From NCBI GenBank assembly GCA_011390385.1, contig JAABSN010000153.1:1-8136 (forward strand): DNA of 8,136 bases, in the 5' to 3' direction. Of this stretch, positions 1-6,526 are shown in pieces. The position numbers and the translations under genes are program-made. Source of the stretch: Thioalkalivibrio nitratireducens (GTDB lineage: Bacteria > Pseudomonadota > Gammaproteobacteria > Ectothiorhodospirales > Ectothiorhodospiraceae). Every line of letters starts with the position of its first letter. The first letter of the stretch is position 1. The notes beneath the pieces were generated by a model. It made no database searches and had not been told where the DNA came from. It saw only the letters and a program-made list of their open reading frames with translations.

Positions 1-2
1 GT

Positions 3-281
3 CATTTCCAGGCAGACCTGCAAGTGGTCCGCCAGTGGCGGGTGAACGGGCGGCACTACGAGCGGACCTGCAACGAATGGCTACGCCGCCAGGACGCAGC
101 CCGCGACGCGATCATGCCGCTGTTCGAGCAGACCTACGGCGCCGATGCGGCGCGGTGGTTCCAGCGCTGGCGCATGTTTTACATGGCCTGCGCGGAGCTG
201 TTCGGCTACCGAGACGGCAACGAGTGGTTCGTTTCGCATGTGCTTTTCGAGCGTCCGACGGGCTCCGCTCCGACCGCATGA
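3..281 (+). CDS. Cyclopropane-fatty-acyl-phospholipid synthase-like methyltransferase, C-terminal fragment
   Basis: This is the 3' end of a gene that begins before the window; the first full codon is at base 3 and the TGA is at 279-281, leaving 92 codons. The visible part matches the alpha-helical C-terminal region of SAM-dependent cyclopropane-fatty-acid synthases: an R-H-Y-x-R-T-x-x-x-W-L segment (NGRHYERTCNEWL), then RWFQRWRMFYMACAELFGY, and the closing EWFVSHVLFERP. Family knowledge: these cytosolic, membrane-associated enzymes transfer a methyl(ene) from SAM to the double bond of an unsaturated phospholipid acyl chain. The SAM-binding Rossmann domain lies outside the window, so catalytic competence cannot be judged. 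The neighbouring DUF1295 gene fits a recurring proteobacterial gene cluster around such CFA-like enzymes. A related fatty-acid methyltransferase of the same superfamily is possible. Confidence 0.82.
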   Translation, partial: HFQADLQVVRQWRVNGRHYERTCNEWLRRQDAARDAIMPLFEQTYGADAARWFQRWRMFYMACAELFGYRDGNEWFVSHVLFERPTGSAPTA

Positions 282-367
282 CCACGATCACCCGGCAGCC
301 TGTCGGACTCGGCGTAAGCTTGCGCCCCGACATTCTTCATGTTCGAACTCGAAAGGGGATCCCATGA
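278..367 (+). CDS. Possible 29-codon ORF linking two genes by ATGA overlaps
   Basis: A short frame starts with the ATG at 278-280, which overlaps the TGA of the upstream methyltransferase gene (ATGA, 278-281). It ends with the TGA at 365-367, which overlaps the ATG of the downstream DUF1295 gene (ATGA, 364-367). The 29-residue product begins MTTITRQPVGLG and ends RTRKGIP. It has no recognisable domain and no clear ribosome-binding site of its own; translation would depend on coupling to the upstream gene. The double overlap is geometrically suggestive but could be chance, since the peptide resembles nothing I recognise. It could equally be plain spacer or the remnant of a gene lost between the two neighbours. 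Confidence 0.2.
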   Translation: MTTITRQPVGLGVSLRPDILHVRTRKGIP

Positions 368-1128
368 CACTGTTCCTGTTTGGTCTGCTGGCGGCGATCG
401 CGTTGATGAGTCTGGTCTGGATTTTCAGCGTGCCGCTCCGGGATGCGAGTCTGGTGGATCGCTTCTGGGGGTTGGGTTTCATCGTTGTCGCATTGGTCTG
501 GTGGCTGCTCTCCGAAACCCCGGGGACCGCCTGGATCATGCTCGTTCCCGTGATCCTCTGGGGCCTGCGTCTGTCCGCGCACATCACCTGGCGCAACTGG
601 GGTCATGGCGAGGACGCCCGCTACTCGGACATGCGTGAGGATCGTTCCGAGTACGCCTTTGCCGTGCGCAGCCTGTTCACCATCTTCTGGTTGCAGGGGG
701 CACTGGTGGCGGTGATCGGACTGCCGATGCTGGCGAGCGTACAGGGTGGCAGTCCGGTTTGGAGCCTGGTCTGGCTGGGCTGGGCGGTCTGGTTGTTCGG
801 GTTCGTGTACGAGTCGGTCGCCGACTGGCAGCTCGCCCGTTTCAAGGCCGATCCCGGAAGCCGGGGCAGGGTGATGGATCGGGGACTCTGGCATTTCAGC
901 CGGCACCCCAATTATTTCGGTGAGATCGTCCTCTGGCTGGGGTTCGGCCTGATCGCGCTGGCATTCGGTGGCTGGTGGACCCTGCCCAGCGTTGCGCTGA
1001 TGATCTTTCTGATTCTGCGGGTCTCGGGCGTGACCCTGCTCGACCGGCGAATGCGCGAAACCCGACCCGGTTATCGCGAATACGCGGAACGTACCAACAC
1101 GCTGATCCCGGGAATCCCAAGGCATTGA
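364..1128 (+). CDS. DUF1295 / steroid 5-alpha-reductase-like membrane protein
   Basis: The 254-residue product is an integral membrane protein of the DUF1295 (3-oxo-5-alpha-steroid 4-dehydrogenase-like) family. Hydrophobic segments lie at about 2-21, 36-50, 56-71, 104-124, 132-150, 187-201 and 205-222. The family hallmark is near the C-terminus: GLWHFSRHPNYFGE at 174-187, the region that binds NADPH in related reductases and ICMT-like methyltransferases. The end (DRRMRETRPGYREYAERTN, 227-245) also fits the family. The ATG at 364 is chosen because AAGGGG at 353-358 stands five bases upstream and because the protein then starts directly with a membrane helix; a longer upstream frame has no family support. 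Its substrate is unknown. Position just after a CFA-like gene suggests a role in fatty-acid or lipid reduction linked to that enzyme, which is inference. Confidence 0.88.
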   Translation: MTLFLFGLLAAIALMSLVWIFSVPLRDASLVDRFWGLGFIVVALVWWLLSETPGTAWIMLVPVILWGLRLSAHITWRNWGHGEDARYSDMREDRSEYAFAVRSLFTIFWLQGALVAVIGLPMLASVQGGSPVWSLVWLGWAVWLFGFVYESVADWQLARFKADPGSRGRVMDRGLWHFSRHPNYFGEIVLWLGFGLIALAFGGWWTLPSVALMIFLILRVSGVTLLDRRMRETRPGYREYAERTNTLIPGIPRH

Positions 1129-1288
1129 CGTAACGCCCGGTTCACTGGTCGAGGGTATCCGGCTTGCCCTGAATCGCCTTTTCGGGGCAGCATCACGCGT
1201 TTGAGTCATGCCTTCAGGGCCGTGAATGGATACAATACGCCGATGTCATACCCTTCAGATCAGCAAAACCGGGGATTTCGGGTGATTC
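1129..1288 (+). promoter_or_regulatory. Intergenic region before minC with a weak candidate promoter
   Basis: These 160 bases separate the DUF1295 gene from minC and are the only room for a dedicated min promoter. A TACAAT hexamer at 1231-1236 resembles a sigma-70 -10 box (5 of 6), but no good -35 box sits 16-18 bases upstream; the closest T-rich match, TTGAGT at 1201-1206, is 24 bases away. A weak stem TGCCC/GGGCA with a 14-base loop lies at about 1165-1188, without a following T run, so it is not a convincing terminator for the upstream genes. minC has only a weak ribosome-binding site (GGGTGA at 1280-1285, three bases from the ATG). Confidence 0.25.
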
Positions 1289-2044
1289 ATGCCACGTGAC
1301 GCCGCGCGCGCTCAGGGGGATGCCTTGCGCGCCATCGAGCTGAAAGGGCGCATGATGCTGGTGTCCATCCTGCGTCTGCACACCAGCGATCCGGGCGAAC
1401 TCGACATCGCTCTGGGTGCGCGGATGGCCGAAGCCCCGGATCTGATGCGTGACATGCCCGTGGTGCTGGACCTTGACGCACTCGGCCCGGTCGCGGTTCC
1501 CGATCTTCTGGTCGCGCTCGAGCATGTGCGTCGGCATGGCTTCAAGCTGATTGGCCTCCAGAAGGGCGAGATTGCGACCCAGCCGCTGGCTGATGCGAGT
1601 GGTCTGCCGCTGCTGGTGCTGAGTGGCAAGGGGGCTGCGGGCGCCGCGGCTCCGCAACCACCGAAACCCGCCGAGACCGCAGCCCCGGAGCCACGGCCGG
1701 CGTCGCCTGCCGTGCATACACCAACCCGCGTGGTCACCCAACCCGTGCGCTCGGGGCAGCAGATCTATGCCCGTGGGGGCGACCTGATCGTGACCGGCGC
1801 CGTTTCCGCCGGCGCGGAAGTTCTGGCGGACGGTCACATCCACGTCTACGGTGCCTTGCGTGGCCGCGCTCTTGCGGGAGTCCGGGGGCTGGTGTCCGCG
1901 CAGATCTTCTGCCGGCGCCTGGATGCGGAATTGATCGCCATCGGAGGGCATTACCGAATCTCGGAAGACATTCTCGATCACGAACGTGGCGAGAACCGGC
2001 TGATCACGCTGTCGGGGGAAACGATTCGCATCACGGAAATCTAG
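1289..2044 (+). CDS. minC: Septum site-determining protein MinC
   Basis: MinC is the division inhibitor of the Min system: recruited to the membrane by MinD-ATP, it blocks FtsZ polymerisation away from mid-cell. The 251-residue product shows both domains. The N-terminal FtsZ-interacting domain covers about 15-110, starting with AIELKGRMMLVSILRLH and including the PVVLDLDAL strand and HGFKLIGL. An Ala/Pro-rich linker spans about 113-148. The C-terminal beta-helix domain (about 150-251) carries RSGQQIYARGGDLIVTG at 154-170 and HIHVYGALRGRALAGV at 183-198, the conserved dimerisation and MinD-binding surface. Length is normal. The ATG at 1289 gives a usual short leader before the first strand. 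It is the first gene of the min operon, 87 bases before minD. The usual Asp after RGRALAGVxG is replaced by Leu (position 201), a minor deviation. Confidence 0.95.
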   Translation: MPRDAARAQGDALRAIELKGRMMLVSILRLHTSDPGELDIALGARMAEAPDLMRDMPVVLDLDALGPVAVPDLLVALEHVRRHGFKLIGLQKGEIATQPLADASGLPLLVLSGKGAAGAAAPQPPKPAETAAPEPRPASPAVHTPTRVVTQPVRSGQQIYARGGDLIVTGAVSAGAEVLADGHIHVYGALRGRALAGVRGLVSAQIFCRRLDAELIAIGGHYRISEDILDHERGENRLITLSGETIRITEI

Positions 2045-2070
2045 TGGGCCGCCGTTGAAGCGCAGCAGGC

Positions 2071-2093
2071 GCAGGCCGGGTCCGACCGGCTGC
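2071..2093 (+). other. Stem-loop between minC and minD
   Basis: GCCGG at 2075-2079 pairs with CCGGC at 2086-2090 around a six-base loop. The stem extends by GCA (2071-2073) with TGC (2091-2093) if G2074 is bulged, giving eight base pairs. It is followed by an A-rich stretch rather than T residues, so it does not look like an intrinsic terminator. It sits 38 bases before the minD start and just upstream of the minD ribosome-binding site AAGGAG (2115-2120), so a role in setting MinC:MinD expression or mRNA processing is conceivable but unproven. Confidence 0.3.
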
Positions 2094-2131
2094 CAGAAGA
2101 AAATTCCATACACCAAGGAGATGCAGGCTCT

Positions 2132-2941
2132 ATGGCACGCATTGTAGTGATAACCTCAGGCAAGGGTGGGGTTGGCAAGACCACGACCGCCGCCGCCATT
2201 GCCACTGGTCTGGCGATGCAGGGCCGGAAGACGGCGGTTGTGGATTTCGACGTGGGGCTGCGCAACCTGGACCTGATCATGGGTTGTGAGCGCAGGGTCG
2301 TCTACGATTTCGTCAATGTCATCAACGGGGATGCGAACCTGCGTCAGGCCCTGATCAAGGACAAGCGCACCGAGAATCTCTTCATCCTTCCCGCGTCGCA
2401 GACCCGCGACAAGGAAGCGCTGACCACGGAAGGCGTCGAGCGCGTTCTGGACGAGATGTCGAAGGAGTTCGACTTCGTGGTCTGCGACAGTCCGGCCGGG
2501 ATCGAACACGGCGCTCTGATGGCATCGTATTTTGCCGACGAGGCGATCGTCGTGACCAACCCCGAAGTTTCAAGCGTGAGGGACTCCGACCGGATGCTGG
2601 GAATTCTGGCCAGCAAGACGCGCAAGGCGGAGAAGGGGCAAGGGGCCATTCCGGCGAAACTGCTTCTGACCCGCTATTCGCCTTCCCGGGTGGAGAAGGG
2701 CGAGATGCTCAGCATCGAGGATGTACAGGACATCCTGTCGATTGATCTGCTCGGTGTGATCCCCGAATCCCAGGCGGTCCTGAATGCATCGAATTCGGGC
2801 GTCCCGGTGGTGCTGGATGAAGAATCCGACGCTGGTCAGGCCTACCTGGATTCGGTGGCCCGTTTCCTCGGTGAAGAGCGTCCGTACCGCTTCATCACGC
2901 TCAAGAAAAAAGGCTTCTTCGGCCGTCTGTTCGGGGGTTGA
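2132..2941 (+). CDS. minD: Septum site-determining ATPase MinD
   Basis: MinD is a ParA/MinD-family ATPase that dimerises with ATP, binds the inner membrane, recruits MinC and is released by MinE, giving pole-to-pole oscillation. The 269-residue product has the deviant Walker A box [10 protein letters not shown] at 10-19 (signature Lys11, catalytic Lys16), the switch I region [12 protein letters not shown] at 36-47, Walker B with [11 protein letters not shown] at 113-123, and [13 protein letters not shown] at 142-154, which lies on the MinC/MinE-binding face. The C-terminal amphipathic membrane-targeting helix is [12 protein letters not shown] at 257-268. Length and motifs match the family closely. 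A strong AAGGAG at 2115-2120 precedes the ATG by 11 bases. The stop codon is six bases before the preferred minE start, so the two are almost certainly co-transcribed and probably translationally coupled. Confidence 0.98.
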   Translation: MARIVVITSGKGGVGKTTTAAAIATGLAMQGRKTAVVDFDVGLRNLDLIMGCERRVVYDFVNVINGDANLRQALIKDKRTENLFILPASQTRDKEALTTEGVERVLDEMSKEFDFVVCDSPAGIEHGALMASYFADEAIVVTNPEVSSVRDSDRMLGILASKTRKAEKGQGAIPAKLLLTRYSPSRVEKGEMLSIEDVQDILSIDLLGVIPESQAVLNASNSGVPVVLDEESDAGQAYLDSVARFLGEERPYRFITLKKKGFFGRLFGG

Positions 2942-2946
2942 TCGGT

Positions 2947-3201
2947 ATGGGTATCTTTGACTACTTCCGCTCGCCCCGGCCGAAATCCGCGTCACTGGCG
3001 AAGGAGAGGCTCCAGATCATCGTTGCACGGGAGCGTGCACACCAGAGCGGACCCGACTACCTCCCCGCACTGCACCGGGAAATTCTGGCCGTGATCCGCA
3101 AGTACGTTCACGTGGACGACGAGGCCGTGCAGATGAACCTCGAACGCGAAGGGGACTGTGAAGTCCTCGAGTTGAACATTACCCTGCCCGAAAAGGATTG
3201 A
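2947..3201 (+). CDS. minE: Cell division topological specificity factor MinE
   Basis: MinE stimulates the MinD ATPase and removes MinCD from mid-cell, so division is allowed only there. The 84-residue product begins MGIFDYF, the short amphipathic membrane-binding segment typical of the family. It continues with the MinD-contact region [15 protein letters not shown] (16-30) and the C-terminal topological-specificity domain (about 36-83) with [18 protein letters not shown] and the strand [11 protein letters not shown]. The ATG at 2947 is preferred over an in-frame TTG at 2938 because MinE proteins normally start directly with this hydrophobic segment, and because the G-rich stretch 2933-2937 is correctly spaced for 2947 but abuts the TTG. 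If the TTG were used, the product would gain three residues and overlap the minD stop. It is the last gene of the min operon; palindromes and REP elements follow. Confidence 0.95.
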   Translation: MGIFDYFRSPRPKSASLAKERLQIIVARERAHQSGPDYLPALHREILAVIRKYVHVDDEAVQMNLEREGDCEVLELNITLPEKD

Positions 3202-3218
3202 GTATTTTCCTGATCCGC

Positions 3219-3265
3219 CCGCACCGACCCGGGTCGCGGCCGCGGCTGCCACTGGGCCGGTGCGG
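3219..3265. repeat. Inverted repeat with nested palindromes downstream of minE
   Basis: CCGCACCG at 3219-3226 is perfectly inverted at 3258-3265 (CGGTGCGG). The 31 bases between contain further perfect palindromes: GACCCGGGTC (3226-3235, sharing one base with the outer arm), GCGGCCGC (3236-3243) and the overlapping CCGCGG (3240-3245). The right arm overlaps the first REP-like element. The segment lies in the convergent gap between minE and the zinc peptidase. No T tract follows on either strand, so it is not a classical intrinsic terminator, though it could stall polymerase or protect the min mRNA 3' end. Confidence 0.5.
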
Positions 3266-3291
3266 TTCGGCTGCGCCTCACGGCACCCTAC
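3259..3291 (-). repeat. REP-like palindromic element, subtype A, copy 1
   Basis: Read on the minus strand it starts with the GTAG head (3291 down to 3288) and folds as an outer stem GGTGC/GCACC, a C-C mismatch, GT/AC, a tandem G-A/A-G mismatch, GGC/GCC and a GCA loop. The stretch 3257-3289 is identical to 6723-6755. The element is head-to-head with the subtype B element at 3304-3335, heads 12 bases apart. This layout matches known REP elements, which carry a GTAG tetranucleotide recognised by RAYT (TnpA-REP) proteins; assignment as REP is inference from structure and repetition. Confidence 0.7.
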
Positions 3292-3303
3292 GGGTGGCGA
3301 AGC

Positions 3304-3335
3304 GTAGGGTGTCAATGAGCGCAGCGAATGGCACC
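3304..3335 (+). repeat. REP-like palindromic element, subtype B, copy 1
   Basis: It starts with GTAG (3304-3307) and folds as GGTGTCA/TGGCACC (one T-G pair), a tandem G-A/A-G mismatch, GC/GC and a GCA loop. The region 3303-3343 matches 6651-6691 with 39 of 41 bases identical; the differences are at 3312 (T for C) and 3330 (G for T), both in the stem. Together with the subtype A element upstream it forms CACCCTACG (3284-3292) opposite CGTAGGGTG (3303-3311), a perfect nine-base-pair inverted repeat with a ten-base loop, so the pair can also fold as one long hairpin. Confidence 0.7.
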
Positions 3336-3413
3336 GTTCGAGGCTAATGGGCAGCGTGGTCCGGGCCCGGTTCGCCTTGCGTCTCGCGGGACCCTGCAGT
3401 ATGGGTTGCCGGA

Positions 3414-4103
3414 TTAGCGGCGCAGAAAGCGCAGCCATGCCCAGATGTTGAGCAGGCTCATCAACGACTGGGCAACATAGGTATAGGCGGCGGCTTTCAG
3501 GATGCGGTGCGCGTGCCGGTAGTCGCTGTCGTACAGATAACCGCCGTCGCGCAGGATCGGCATCGCCCGGTTGAAACTGGCATCGAGTTCCGTGGGCAGA
3601 GTGACCATATGGACGACCGCGGCCATCCCCATCGATAGCAGGCCGGCGAGCAGAAACAGGAGCCCTGGCGCCGGATGGCGGGTGATAATCGTGATGACCG
3701 GGATGGCCAGCATCATGAAGGCACCCAGGCGTTGTCCGCCCGCGGCCCAGCGTACCAGTTCCCCGCGCAGCCTCAGCGGCTTATAGCCCTCGGCATGCTG
3801 GATCGCGTGACCGACTTCATGCGCGGCCACGGTCACGGCCGTCAGCGATTGGCTGTGATAATTGCCCTCGGAAAGACGTACCGCACGCGCCTCCGGGTCA
3901 TAGTGATCCCCCTTTTCGGTGACCTCGACCGCAACGTCGTGCATGCCCCGCTGGTTCAGCAGATGTCGCGCCAGCTCACCGCCAGTGCCCTGATAACGAT
4001 CGGCAGGCTGACTGTACTTCTCCATGGTCCTGCGCACCCACCATCCTGGCCCGTAGGTCACGAGTACGAGTAGCGGAACGAGTATGATCAGCAGGCGGGC
4101 CAT
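3414..4103 (-). CDS. Membrane zinc metallopeptidase, YugP / Zn_peptidase_2 family
   Basis: The 229-residue product belongs to the neutral zinc metallopeptidases of the YugP type (COG2738, PF04298). It has an N-terminal membrane helix (3-18), then a soluble section with HYDPEARAVRLSEGNYHSQSL (68-87; the family's DYDP...V-x-L pattern), and the zinc-binding HEVGH at 95-99 followed by AIQHAEGY. Two further helices at about 125-141 and 146-168 lead to LPTELDAS (169-176), whose Glu172 is the likely third zinc ligand. A last hydrophobic stretch covers about 203-225. Length and order match the family. The ATG at 4101-4103 places the first helix at the very N-terminus; no strong ribosome-binding site is visible. 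Its substrate is not known. It follows the MscS-like gene on the same strand after 68 bases, so co-transcription is possible. It converges on minE. Confidence 0.9.
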   Translation of the reverse strand: MARLLIILVPLLVLVTYGPGWWVRRTMEKYSQPADRYQGTGGELARHLLNQRGMHDVAVEVTEKGDHYDPEARAVRLSEGNYHSQSLTAVTVAAHEVGHAIQHAEGYKPLRLRGELVRWAAGGQRLGAFMMLAIPVITIITRHPAPGLLFLLAGLLSMGMAAVVHMVTLPTELDASFNRAMPILRDGGYLYDSDYRHAHRILKAAAYTYVAQSLMSLLNIWAWLRFLRR

Positions 4104-4171
4104 GCGCTCAATCTAATCGATCGCCGTCCGGGTTTCCGTTTCCCGTTCCGGTGTCGCGTGATGCGGGATGT

Positions 4172-6526
4172 TCAGGTGTTGTCACCTTCATCGAAATCGC
4201 CCTTGTATTTTGGATTGGCGCGAGCGCTGAAACCCGACCCGAAGGATTCCGATTCCTCCGGCGCTTCAGGGTCTTCGGCCTTGCTGTGCACCATTTGCAG
4301 GTGTGCGGGGGGTGCCGAACCCTTCTTGTCCGCGCCGAAATAAAGGGTCATGTGCGGGAACGGGATCTCGATGCCGGCGGCGTCGAAGTGTCGTTTCACG
4401 AGTCGGTTGTATTCGCGGCCGATCCCCCACTGTTCGCCCGGCAGCGTCTTGATGCGAACGCGGACGTTGACCGAGCTGTCAGCGAGCGCGGTCACGCCGT
4501 GGACCTCGAGTTCGCCGACAATCTTCCGGCTGTGCTCGGGGTGGGAGCGCAGTTCTTCGAAAGCCTCGCGCAGGCGGACGATCACTTCGTCGGTGTCCTC
4601 GCGGTAGGCGACGCCATATTCCCCGAGGTGATAGCCGAAATCCCGGGTGAAGTTGGATACGGTCCCCACGGAGGAGAACGGAATCACGTGAAAGGTCCCC
4701 GAGAGGTCACGCAGGCCCAGTGAACGGATGGTCAGCTTTTCCACGGTTCCGGTGATGCCGGCCACCTGCACCACGTCGCCGGTGTGCATCGCGTTTTCCA
4801 TCTGGATGAAGACGCCAGTGATGATGTCCTGCACCAGGGTCTGGGCACCGAAGCCGATCGCCAGGCCGAGGACCCCCGCCCCGGCGAGCAGAGGGCCGAT
4901 GTTGATGCCGATTTCGGCCAGAACGACCATGGTGACCAGTACCACCAGCGCGACTGCAATCGCGTTGCGAAAGATCGCGAGCAGGGTTCTTTCGCGAGCC
5001 CCCAGCGCCTTGCGCCCGTTGTCCGGACTGAGCTTGTGTTCGATCCAGCTCGCCACGGCAAGCCAGAACAATGCCGCCAGCCCGAGAATGACCGCTACCG
5101 AAAGCACCTTGGCAAGGAGGCCCGCACCGACTTCCGAACTCAGCCACACGCCCAGGTTGAACAAACTCCACGCGTCCGCGATCACGGCCAGCACGACGAC
5201 GAGAATCGCGAGCCGCATGATCTTCAGTCCGGTCGGGATATAGGCGTTCAGCCGTTCCTCGAGCATCGGGAAGTTGCGACGCGTCTCTTCGGGAAGATGA
5301 ATCCTTCGGCTGATGATCTGGGTGAGAATGGCGGCGACGAAGAAGCCGGCAATGATCGCGAGCAGGGTCTGACCAGTGGCGAGCGCCATGAACGGAAGCG
5401 CGTCCTCGGGGCGGGTGACGCTGACCACCGCCAGCGCGGCGAAATAGAGCAGGGCCAGCCAGTGCCACATGCGGGCGAGGGTACCGAGTGCAAAACGGAC
5501 GAACATCAGGTCGCTGCGCTCGCCCGTGTTCAGCAGGCGCTGCCGCACGCGGGATCGGTTCTGCAGGATGATCGCGACGGCATAGCTGAAGGCAACCAGC
5601 ATCACCAGCAACCCGACGGACCGGCCGGCCGCGGCAGTGACGTGGACATTCACGATCGGAACGATCAGCAACAGGCCGTATCCGATGAATCCCACCATTC
5701 GGCTGAGCCATGCGTTCCAGTATGCGGCTTCCTCCCCTGCCATCGGAAGCACCCTCAAGCCCTGATAGCGGCTGGCAAAAAGCAGGCGCAGCGCGGCCTT
5801 CGTGACCTCGATCAGCAGGAAGGCGTTCAGAAAGAGCGAATGTCGGGTATCCATCACGCCGGCGTCGCCGAGCACGAACAACGCCAACCCGTAGCCGGCG
5901 CCCCACGCCAGCACCACCACCAGCAGGTCGACCAGCGCCGCAACCAGAACCGCGGGCACGGTCCGCAGCAGAACCATGGTGCGGTTGGAGCCCAGTACCC
6001 ACTGGTCGAGAGCCGTGAAAAGCGGTCGTGCGAACCGGCGCAGCAGCAGGAACACGCCAACCGTCACGGCGATCACGATCGCGAGATCGAGCAGAGCCAG
6101 GCCGAACGCGACCCAGTTGGCGTCCCGAAGGCTGCCGAGTATCTCGCGGGCCATCGCCACCTGGTTGCGGACCTCCGTCACGCTGCCTTCGGCCACCTGC
6201 TGGGTGAACTGCGCGATCTGGCGGGGCAGCGATACGGTGGCTGGCTCTTTGGTTGTTTCGGGCGCAGTCTGCGCGGATTCGATCTCGGGCAGGCTTCGGA
6301 GACTGTCCAGCAGCCGCTCCCTGGCCTCGGGGTCCTCCAGCGCGGAGATCAGAGCCCGGATGGTATCGGTTTCGGCCGGATTCGCAGCCACCGTGACCGG
6401 GACGCTGACGATCACGAGCAGGATGGCCATGAGAACGGTGTGCAGGACCGTTTGCAGCCCGTGGCAGGGTTTTCTTCCGGACACGGCGGTCTCCAGGTTC
6501 GTGGTTGGCGCAATTCCCGAAGCCAT
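4172..6526 (-). CDS. Large MscS-family mechanosensitive channel, YbiO-like
   Basis: The 784-residue product is a multi-pass small-conductance mechanosensitive channel homologue of the large YbiO type, which opens under membrane tension to release solutes on hypo-osmotic shock. A signal-peptide-like segment is at about 28-48 (ends VTVAANPAE), followed by a periplasmic helical region (50-135) and about ten hydrophobic segments (near 138-163, 190-219, 230-250, 275-297, 303-321, 352-372, 378-404, 432-456, 466-494, 518-540). The MscS pore helix is GPLLAGAGVLGLAIGFGAQT (544-563), the beta domain is at about 573-625 (GDVVQVAGITGTVEKL, VIPFSSV), and the C-terminal alpha/beta domain runs to about 728. 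A further acidic, low-complexity tail ends the protein. The ATG at 6526 is preferred to an upstream in-frame ATG at 6721 because that extension is not membrane- or secretion-like and runs through a REP element. An ATG at 6430 would shorten the leader. Confidence 0.92.
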   Translation of the reverse strand: MASGIAPTTNLETAVSGRKPCHGLQTVLHTVLMAILLVIVSVPVTVAANPAETDTIRALISALEDPEARERLLDSLRSLPEIESAQTAPETTKEPATVSLPRQIAQFTQQVAEGSVTEVRNQVAMAREILGSLRDANWVAFGLALLDLAIVIAVTVGVFLLLRRFARPLFTALDQWVLGSNRTMVLLRTVPAVLVAALVDLLVVVLAWGAGYGLALFVLGDAGVMDTRHSLFLNAFLLIEVTKAALRLLFASRYQGLRVLPMAGEEAAYWNAWLSRMVGFIGYGLLLIVPIVNVHVTAAAGRSVGLLVMLVAFSYAVAIILQNRSRVRQRLLNTGERSDLMFVRFALGTLARMWHWLALLYFAALAVVSVTRPEDALPFMALATGQTLLAIIAGFFVAAILTQIISRRIHLPEETRRNFPMLEERLNAYIPTGLKIMRLAILVVVLAVIADAWSLFNLGVWLSSEVGAGLLAKVLSVAVILGLAALFWLAVASWIEHKLSPDNGRKALGARERTLLAIFRNAIAVALVVLVTMVVLAEIGINIGPLLAGAGVLGLAIGFGAQTLVQDIITGVFIQMENAMHTGDVVQVAGITGTVEKLTIRSLGLRDLSGTFHVIPFSSVGTVSNFTRDFGYHLGEYGVAYREDTDEVIVRLREAFEELRSHPEHSRKIVGELEVHGVTALADSSVNVRVRIKTLPGEQWGIGREYNRLVKRHFDAAGIEIPFPHMTLYFGADKKGSAPPAHLQMVHSKAEDPEAPEESESFGSGFSARANPKYKGDFDEGDNT

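Noticed and set aside
1243..1299. An 18-codon frame before and overlapping the minC start, as a leader peptide
   Set aside because: It has no ribosome-binding site, no regulatory codon pattern and no attenuator-like structure.
337..2116. Two long minus-strand frames (337-1209 and 1214-2116) opposite DUF1295 and minC
   Set aside because: Both lie opposite well-supported genes, and their translations are low-complexity and unlike known proteins.
2938..2946. TTG at 2938 as the minE start
   Set aside because: It adds only three residues before the conserved MGIFDYF start, overlaps the minD stop, and the G-rich stretch is too close to serve it.
3226..3370. Short GC palindromes (for example CCGGGCCCGG at 3361-3370) as attachment or recombination sites
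   Set aside because: No integrase, direct repeats or tRNA boundary is present; such palindromes are common by chance at this GC content.
3202..3413. A CRISPR array or insertion-sequence end near the repeats
   Set aside because: The repeats are not regularly spaced direct repeats with unique spacers, and no transposase or target duplication is present. A REP-type explanation fits better.
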